A program made the position numbers and the translations under genes. A model generated the notes under the pieces. The model saw nothing but the letters and a program-made list of their open reading frames with translations, made no database searches and was not told the DNA's origin. From assembly GCA_002753515.1 (NCBI GenBank), contig PEAK01000042.1:1-39371 (forward strand): a stretch of 39,371 bases of DNA, in the 5' to 3' direction. Positions within the stretch are counted from its first letter, which is position 1. Every line of letters begins with the position of its first letter. Positions 34,163-39,371 of the stretch are shown one piece after another. The DNA comes from Magnetococcales bacterium. GTDB lineage: Bacteria; Pseudomonadota; Magnetococcia; Magnetococcales; UBA8363.

Positions 34163-35272
34163 ATGCTTTATTTGGAGAATGGTCATACAACACTGGACAA
34201 TTTGATAAAAAGTCATCCCGACTCGCAGCTTGTTTGGCTGGCAGCATTGGATTGGGCATTGAATAAGCGTCACGCAGACTTGGCTGGGGATAGAGAACCA
34301 GTCACCATGGTGTCTCATAACGAAGTGAAATGGACGGTGTTCCAGCGTCATCGCCCTTTGGGTCCGATCGTTTACCAAAAACAATCCTATCATGTACGTA
34401 ACTATTTGAGCTACCATTGCATTATCCCCGAGATGGAAAGGCAGCGTGAGGTTCGTGTAGTCATGTCTCCCCCGTCCTTGCGGATAGCCTTAAGATCTTT
34501 GGTTGCCAGTCAACGTCCACTGAAATGCTACTTGGGGAGTTTTGCCGATGGTATCCACCTCTGTAAGAAGGTTCTGCCGGGTGAAAAGTGTAGCTGTCCC
34601 AAGTTGAGTGATTGGAAGGGCAGACGTAAAAATCTGTATCAAGCGCTGGAAGAAGCGCGTTCCCTGAATGCGGATGTTGTAGTGTTCCCAGAGTTGAGCA
34701 TCTGTGCGGGGTTGTGCCAGGAATTAGGTGCTTGGTTGCAGGACAACACTCACCCTTTTTGCATGGTGGTTCCTGGAAGTTTCCATGAAGAACCAGACTC
34801 GATGGGGAAACCGATCAATCGTACCATGTTGCTGGACGGCAATGGACGTGAGGTTTTTAGCCACGAAAAAATGATTCCCATGGGAACAGATAAAGCTTGT
34901 TATGAGGTGATCAGGCGTGGAAAACGCTTGCATCTCCTGAAAACCCCTTTGGGTTTGGTGGCCTTGGCCATTTGTCGAGATTTTTTGGAGGATGATCTAT
35001 CAATCAGCCTGCCATGGCAACAAATTGCCCCTGACTGGGCCATTGTTCCATCCATGACTGCTATCCAGGGCATCCGAGCCCATAAGGTTCGAGCCAAATC
35101 TTTGGCTAACTGTTGTGGAACACGATCATTGGTACCTAACCAGTGCCCTTACGGCATCTTCGTGGAGAATAGCCACGGTTTTGCCAGTTGGCCAGACGGG
35201 AAGGGGGATTTTCACGAACACATTATCGACCCTTCGTCATGTGAGGGACGTTTGGCTAGAATCCCCATTTGA
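34163..35272 (+). CDS. Nitrilase-superfamily (carbon-nitrogen hydrolase) protein
   Basis: A 369-residue protein. Residues 1-115 are an unrecognised N-terminal part. From about residue 120 it has the nitrilase fold with the full catalytic triad: Glu177 in VVFPELSI, Lys236 in SHEKMIPM and Cys271 in LAICRDF. The domain hydrolyses C-N bonds of amides or nitriles; the substrate is unknown. ATG 34163 lacks a visible ribosome-binding site, and the frame is open upstream to an in-frame TGA with a 34-codon ORF beyond, so the true gene may begin at 33998. CN-hydrolase domains are used as effector or processing enzymes in some NTPase-based conflict systems, and the KGGVGR ATPase gene downstream fits that context. 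A repeat-rich 278-base gap separates it from the next gene. Confidence 0.8.
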   Translation: MLYLENGHTTLDNLIKSHPDSQLVWLAALDWALNKRHADLAGDREPVTMVSHNEVKWTVFQRHRPLGPIVYQKQSYHVRNYLSYHCIIPEMERQREVRVVMSPPSLRIALRSLVASQRPLKCYLGSFADGIHLCKKVLPGEKCSCPKLSDWKGRRKNLYQALEEARSLNADVVVFPELSICAGLCQELGAWLQDNTHPFCMVVPGSFHEEPDSMGKPINRTMLLDGNGREVFSHEKMIPMGTDKACYEVIRRGKRLHLLKTPLGLVALAICRDFLEDDLSISLPWQQIAPDWAIVPSMTAIQGIRAHKVRAKSLANCCGTRSLVPNQCPYGIFVENSHGFASWPDGKGDFHEHIIDPSSCEGRLARIPI

Positions 35273-35340
35273 AGCGGGAACGGCACCCTGCCATAATGCT
35301 GAAATGTGTAGTTCTACTCTGCCACATTGGAACGTACGCT

Positions 35341-35424
35341 CTGGATTCCCGCTTTCGCGGGAATGACTGAGCAGGAAGTCCGATGGAAAAATTAACGGTC
35401 ATTCCCGCAAAAGCGGGAATCCAG
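35341..35424. repeat. Pair of inverted REP-like palindromes
   Basis: The 27-bp unit CTGGATTCCCGC...GGGAATGAC at 35341-35367 is repeated in inverted form at 35398-35424 with one change (CAAAAG for CGAAAG). It is the same family as the palindromes around the arsC-like gene, and the nearby ATGTGTAGTT (about 35303) also matches that element's outer arm. The pair could fold into a large hairpin in the transcript after the nitrilase-like gene. Confidence 0.85.
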
Positions 35425-35455
35425 AACCCGACATTCCCACAAGTGCCTAAAACGA

Positions 35456-35467
35456 GGGGGGGGGGGG
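35456..35467 (+). repeat. Poly-G tract of 12
   Basis: Twelve consecutive G residues lie 83 bases before the ATG of the next gene. Tracts of this kind are prone to slippage and, upstream of a gene, can alter promoter spacing. It could also be an assembly or sequencing artefact in length. Confidence 0.85.
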
Positions 35468-35550
35468 AAGACCACAAACTCCGAGCTGGAAATGTGACAA
35501 AGTAGAAATGAACACGACAACCTACAAGGGGTTACGGATCTTTAGCGGCT

Positions 35551-36267
35551 ATGGAATTTGATCTTAATAAAGCGGCTCCCGCTTGGCTGGCCCTGGTGCC
35601 CAGTCTTCAGGATATATTGAAAGCGGTAGATACCATACAACCTGGCCAATGGCATGAACGACTGGCCGAGCTTTTGGATTTTGCCTATCGGGTTCGCTTT
35701 GCCAGGATTATGATGAATCATCCTTCGACCGAGGAGATGGAGGCATTGGCCCTGCATCTGGAAGATATAGCGGATGACCCGGGTCGAGCGGCAAAGCTGG
35801 ATGCTATGGAAATGCCGTATGCCTCCCGTTGGCGCATGTTGCGCAATGTGTTGGAGGATCGGTTGGCCGTGCGAGAACTGCCTGTTCCAGAAATAGTCAG
35901 CCAACGTCGTAAAATCCGGGATATCTTGGAAATACTCCGCAAAGATGGACGTTTGTCCCAACAACAATTAGAGAATGACTTTCAGTGGGCAGATGCCGAA
36001 TTGTCGCGCATTCTCGGCCTGTTGGAAGGGTGGGAACTCGTGATGCGCGATAAGATGGCAAAAGAGCAATGGTTGTTCTTGGGTCCGCGAGCAGGTGAGG
36101 TTATCAGTTTAGCGGAAATTGTTGTCAACGTTGAATTATTACCTTCTCAGCAGACAAACACTAAACAAAATCCCCAACGTGCTGCTATTTTCCAACCTGC
36201 CTTTATTCCAAATTCTACGAGACAATCCATGGATGATGTTTTGCAGGATACCCGACAATCACCATGA
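35551..36267 (+). CDS. Hypothetical protein with likely C-terminal winged helix
   Basis: A 238-residue, mostly helical protein of unknown family. Residues 1-120 are helical (LQDILKAVDTIQPGQWHERLAELLDFAYRVRF). Residues 120-175 look like a winged-helix unit: IRDILEILRKDGRLSQQQLENDFQWADAELSRILGLLEGWELVMRDK, followed by a strand (QWLFLGPRAGEVI). The last 50 residues are Gln/Pro/Asn-rich and probably disordered. The gene overlaps the KGGVGR ATPase start as ATGA, so it is likely a dedicated partner, such as an adaptor or regulator. The function is inferred from position only. Confidence 0.68.
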   Translation: MEFDLNKAAPAWLALVPSLQDILKAVDTIQPGQWHERLAELLDFAYRVRFARIMMNHPSTEEMEALALHLEDIADDPGRAAKLDAMEMPYASRWRMLRNVLEDRLAVRELPVPEIVSQRRKIRDILEILRKDGRLSQQQLENDFQWADAELSRILGLLEGWELVMRDKMAKEQWLFLGPRAGEVISLAEIVVNVELLPSQQTNTKQNPQRAAIFQPAFIPNSTRQSMDDVLQDTRQSP

Positions 36268-39059
36268 AAATACTGACTTTTTACTCTTTTAAAGGTGGTG
36301 TCGGGCGCACAGCTCTGTTGATGCATTTAGCCATTCAATGGGCCGACCGCGGACGAGTGGTGGCAGTGGTGGATATGGATCTTAACGCGCCTGGCTTGAG
36401 CTTTCATCCCAGGTTGGCTCCCCACGAAAATAAAGATTTTCAGAAATATGGCACCAGCAATTTGTTGGCCACCTTTTATGCCAATCGTGACCTTGACGAA
36501 GGAACGTTTGATTTTTTCCCCCCGAGCAAACTATTGTGCGAATTTCTCCCGGAGGAGGGTGACAAATGGGGCAGTGGTGGACGTTTATTAGCGTTACCGG
36601 CCGGCACAACCAGCCTGCCCCAAGCGGCGACATTTGACGATATCTTCAAACACGAGATACCACCACCCTCCCCATCATCCGTAGACGGGCAAGAAAAACA
36701 GGAGAATCCCGAGCAACGTTCCCTGCGGGCTTTTGCCAAACTGTTTCGTAACGATTTGGAAAAATTCAAACCCCAGGGTAGCTCTCGCACTATCGACTAT
36801 CTGCTCATCGACTGCCGCACCGGATATCCCGAACTGGCGGATTTGGCCATGGGGTATCTGGCGAATCGGATCATTTTGGTCTCTGGTCTTAACGAGCAAA
36901 ATCTAGAGGGATTGTCACGGACCCTGGCAACATTACGACCGGGACGCATCCCGCCGGGACGGTTCGCCACGGATACCCTGGTTGTTTTTTCGCCGATACC
37001 GGCTCATTTGTACGATTCACCGGAGTCCATGGCAGCTATTGATAAGGGGATAAAAATACTTGAAGGTGCCCGGGAGCCAATGGGGGATCAGGAACCCATT
37101 GAAAAATTGCCACCTGTTTATACCTTGCCCTATACACCACATTTAGCGGTGTCGGATATGCCGGTCTCCCGTAAGAAGGTTTTGGGACGTACGCACCGTT
37201 ACTGGGAGGCGATTTATGAGATTGCCGCTGTATTGGTTCCCGAGGATCTACCGGAGGAAATAACCTCTGATCTTAACCGGAAGCTTAACCTATTAGTGGG
37301 TTTGGATATTTTCCAGATCCTGGCGGATCGGCAAAAATCAAAGGCGTTATCGCAGGGAAAAGAGGCATTGCTATCCCCTGCATCGGGAAACCTTCCACTG
37401 GCAGAGGTAATGCGCGTACCTAAGTGGCATTGGCCATTGGCTGGCAATCAGGACAAAATTGACCAATGGTATGCCAAACTGTCTGAAAAACTGGAGGAGG
37501 AACCGGAACGGGAAAGGCATCTGGATAATTTATGTGCTTCAATCTCCTTGGCGTCTGAGGAGAAACTTACTATTATTAATAAATGGTCGGAATTGAGCAA
37601 GTTTCAGAAAGATTCCCTGTTAGAGATTTTTTCCGAGGAACAAGTAAAGTTTGCTTCTTTAGACACCCACCATGGTGAAGAGCTTCTAAGAGTGTTGGCT
37701 CGGGGTCAACATGATTGGGCCAGATTGGTTTTGGAGGATAAGGAGGCGGGTGACCAGGCCATGTTGCATTGGCCCCTGGAAGGACGCCAAATTTTTGCTG
37801 TTTGGGAATCTTTTCCGGAATATTGGTTTTGGTTGGTGGAAACCTTAACGGAAAGTTCGACGGAAGGCAGTGGGTCATCCGTTGATTTGTTGCGTACCGC
37901 CATGCTCCGTGAAACCTTGCCTCCCTGGGGGCGATGGGCGGCGTTAACCAAGTTGGAGAATGTTACCCATGACGAGATTGCGACGATATTAAAACTTGTA
38001 TTAGATCATCCCCTGCCGGAACTGCTAAAAGTGTGTCTCGATTTGGTGCGTTTTATCCAGCAACGCAGCCCCGCTTTGATTACCATGGTCGAGCCGGTAT
38101 TAATGCATCTTAAGCGGTTGGCAGATAAGGATTCCTCCGGTAGTGTCTGGAATAGCCTTGGCAATCTGTTGTGTGATTCTTTAGCTCGTTATGATGAGGC
38201 GGAAACTGCTTATCTTAAGGCGTTAGAGTTGGATGCACAGAATGCCATCATCCTGGGCAACTTCGCCAACTTCATGTGGAACGTTCGCCATTCTAACGAA
38301 GAAGCGGAAAAACTGTATCGTCAAGCCATCGAAGCAGACCCGAAGCATGCTGGTCACCTGGGCAACTTCGCCAACTTTATGTGTGACGTTCGCCATTCTT
38401 ACGAAGAAGCGGAGAAACTGTATCGTCAAGCCATCGAATTAGACCCAAATGATGCTACCATCCTGGGCAACTTCGCCGTCTTTATGAAGAATGTTCGCCA
38501 CAATAACGAGAAAGCGGAGAAACTGTATCGTCGAGCTATCGAATTAGAACCAAATAATGCCAATATTCTTGGCAACTTCGCTGTCTTTATGAAGAACGTT
38601 CGCCACAATAACGAGGAAGCGGAGTGGCTGTATCGTCGAGCTATCGAATTAGAACCAAATAATGCCAGTATCCAGAGCAATTTTTCCTGGTTCTTGTTGG
38701 GTCAGGGGCGTCGCGAGGAGGGGTTGGTCTGGTTGGAGAAAGCTTTAGCACAACTGTCCGAGGTACCCTATCCCTCTGTGGAAGCCGAGTGCCGGTTTTA
38801 CCAGTATGCCCTGGGGCCGGATCAGCAACGTCACGAAGCCCTCACCAGGTTGCGGCACCTGTTCGACCAGTCAACCATCCACTCCCCAGAATGGGATTTT
38901 TCCGCCATCATCCAACAAGCCCAGCAGAATGGACACCCTGAAGTAGCGTGGCTCAATCGTTTGGCTCAGGTGATCAGCAATAACCACCCCCCCGCATCCT
39001 TGGAACCGTGGCCCGACGGCAATGACGTGTTGACACCCAAAGGAACGGATTGCAGCTAA
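36264..39059 (+). CDS. KGGVGR-variant P-loop ATPase with TPR repeats
   Basis: A 931-residue protein. The N-terminus is a MinD/ParA-like (SIMIBI) ATPase with the variant Walker A FKGGVGRTAL at residues 9-18 (Arg where Lys-Thr/Ser is usual after the second Gly pair), VVDMDLNAPGL as the A' strand and YLLIDCRTGYPELA near 175. The middle (residues 350-640) is helical and unassigned. The C-terminus carries about six TPR-like units, of which four are 35-residue near-copies (ILGNFANFM...EEAEKLYRQAIELDPN). KGGVGR-motif ATPases are, as I recall, a named class found with effector-associated domains in bacterial conflict systems. It is coupled to the gene upstream. Its codons are richer in T/G-ending forms than the pil genes, consistent with transfer. 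Confidence 0.83.
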   Translation: MKILTFYSFKGGVGRTALLMHLAIQWADRGRVVAVVDMDLNAPGLSFHPRLAPHENKDFQKYGTSNLLATFYANRDLDEGTFDFFPPSKLLCEFLPEEGDKWGSGGRLLALPAGTTSLPQAATFDDIFKHEIPPPSPSSVDGQEKQENPEQRSLRAFAKLFRNDLEKFKPQGSSRTIDYLLIDCRTGYPELADLAMGYLANRIILVSGLNEQNLEGLSRTLATLRPGRIPPGRFATDTLVVFSPIPAHLYDSPESMAAIDKGIKILEGAREPMGDQEPIEKLPPVYTLPYTPHLAVSDMPVSRKKVLGRTHRYWEAIYEIAAVLVPEDLPEEITSDLNRKLNLLVGLDIFQILADRQKSKALSQGKEALLSPASGNLPLAEVMRVPKWHWPLAGNQDKIDQWYAKLSEKLEEEPERERHLDNLCASISLASEEKLTIINKWSELSKFQKDSLLEIFSEEQVKFASLDTHHGEELLRVLARGQHDWARLVLEDKEAGDQAMLHWPLEGRQIFAVWESFPEYWFWLVETLTESSTEGSGSSVDLLRTAMLRETLPPWGRWAALTKLENVTHDEIATILKLVLDHPLPELLKVCLDLVRFIQQRSPALITMVEPVLMHLKRLADKDSSGSVWNSLGNLLCDSLARYDEAETAYLKALELDAQNAIILGNFANFMWNVRHSNEEAEKLYRQAIEADPKHAGHLGNFANFMCDVRHSYEEAEKLYRQAIELDPNDATILGNFAVFMKNVRHNNEKAEKLYRRAIELEPNNANILGNFAVFMKNVRHNNEEAEWLYRRAIELEPNNASIQSNFSWFLLGQGRREEGLVWLEKALAQLSEVPYPSVEAECRFYQYALGPDQQRHEALTRLRHLFDQSTIHSPEWDFSAIIQQAQQNGHPEVAWLNRLAQVISNNHPPASLEPWPDGNDVLTPKGTDCS
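38255..38674 (+). repeat. 105-bp tandem repeats encoding TPR units
   Basis: Four units begin at 38255, 38360, 38465 and 38570 with an exact period of 105 bases (35 residues). Units three and four are nearly identical in DNA, and all share the GGCAACTTCGC core. This indicates recent duplication and possible copy-number change. Confidence 0.9.
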
Positions 39060-39075
39060 GCCATCTTAGCCCCTG

Positions 39076-39209
39076 GGCACTGGGCTACTACCATTCCCCT
39101 TTGGGGATGATCTCAAATAAATCAAGGCGTTGTGCGAATTGGCCTGTAAACACAACCAATTGTTTTTATTGGTTTTCCCGTTTCCACAGAATGATAGTAG
39201 CCCAGTACC
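39076..39209. mobile_element. Short element bounded by 21-bp inverted repeats (MITE-like)
   Basis: The ends 39076-39096 (starting GGCACTGGGCTACTACC) and 39189-39209 are inverse copies matching at 19 of 21 positions, both differences being C/T. The 134-base span has no gene. It lies directly against a transposase remnant, so it may be a miniature element or a piece of an IS end. The same sequence would fold as a long hairpin in RNA. Confidence 0.55.
39154..39174 (+). terminator. Possible terminator hairpin after the KGGVGR ATPase gene
   Basis: AACCAAT and ATTGGTT form a 7-bp stem around TGTTTTT, followed only by TT and a mixed sequence. It is weak and AT-rich but is the only small hairpin after the gene at 39059. 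Confidence 0.3.
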
Positions 39210-39371
39210 AAGATTGTTTGTACCACGGAAACAGTTAACCTTCCAAGTCGTGAATCCAGCAGGATTATCGAGACATGGAATTATCGTTGGTCCATTGAAA
39301 TTTTTCATGAGTTCAGCAAGCAGCAAACTGGATTGGAATCTGCTCAGTTGCGCAATCAGGATGCGGTCGAA
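39201..39371 (+). pseudogene. Partial IS4-like DDE transposase, C-terminal region
   Basis: An open frame from 39201 to the window edge reads ...REsSRIIETWNYRWSIEIF, then HEFSKQQTGLESAQLRNQDAVE. The RWxIE-x-F-H-x-x-K-x2-x-GLE-x-x-Q-x-R pattern is the glutamate region at the end of DDE transposases of the IS4/IS701 type. The frame is closed by TAG at 39198-39200, and the upstream transposase part is missing, replaced by the inverted-repeat element. It is therefore a broken copy, or one interrupted by that element. The 3' end is beyond the window. Confidence 0.65.

Noticed and set aside
38255-38674. CRISPR-like array
   Set aside because: The repeats are contiguous 105-bp coding units without spacers; they encode TPR motifs.

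Overview
The window looks like a chromosomal segment of a Gram-negative proteobacterium. It holds a complete pilMNOPQ cluster divergent from a class A penicillin-binding protein, an aroB gene coupled to pilQ, a pstSCAB-phoU operon, miaA, plsC and several signal-peptide proteins. The gene mix and the abundant palindromic repeats would suit a deep-branching alphaproteobacterium such as Magnetococcia (Magnetococcales), but that placement is a guess. Housekeeping genes favour C-ending codons; several accessory genes (10.5-14.1 kb and 34-39 kb) are visibly richer in A/T-ending codons.

Layout. 0-3.4 kb (minus): an AbrB-type regulator with a palindromic operator, coupled to a DUF1156 DNA methyltransferase of the kind found in antiphage islands. 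3.6-5.3 kb (plus): a type IV prepilin-like protein and miaA. 5.4-14.1 kb (plus): a tight seven-gene operon with two radical-SAM proteins resembling the archaeosine enzyme RaSEA, two PaaK/LuxE-like adenylate-forming enzymes, a degenerate KaiC-like protein without a P-loop, an intact KaiC-like ATPase, and a SIR2-like putative NAD hydrolase. I do not recognise this combination as a described system, and it is the strongest candidate for something new. A GAMT/RMT2-like methyltransferase converges on it and overlaps its 3' end. 14.9-16.0 kb: an arsC-like gene enclosed by long inverted repeats that hold common REP-like palindromes. 16.1-20.7 kb: pstS-hairpin-pstC-pstA-pstB-phoU. 20.7-22.3 kb (minus): three small secreted proteins and a structured RNA/terminator. 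22.5-27.3 kb (minus): a lipoprotein, plsC and mrcA. 27.4-33.9 kb (plus): pilMNOPQ-aroB.

34.0-39.4 kb (plus): a second accessory island with a nitrilase-fold hydrolase whose reading frame contains an in-frame TGA, REP-like palindromes, a G12 tract, a protein with a likely C-terminal winged helix, and a large KGGVGR-variant ATPase with TPR repeats. It ends in a hairpin element and the C-terminal part of a DDE transposase that runs off the window. This set resembles NTPase-plus-effector conflict systems.

How the parts may work together. The pst/pho genes handle phosphate uptake and its control. The pil genes build the type IV pilus inner-membrane alignment complex and secretin. The three accessory blocks (AbrB-DUF1156, rSAM/ANL/KaiC/SIR2, nitrilase/KGGVGR-TPR) look like defence or conflict functions placed between housekeeping operons. 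All functions are read from sequence motifs alone; no database search was run.
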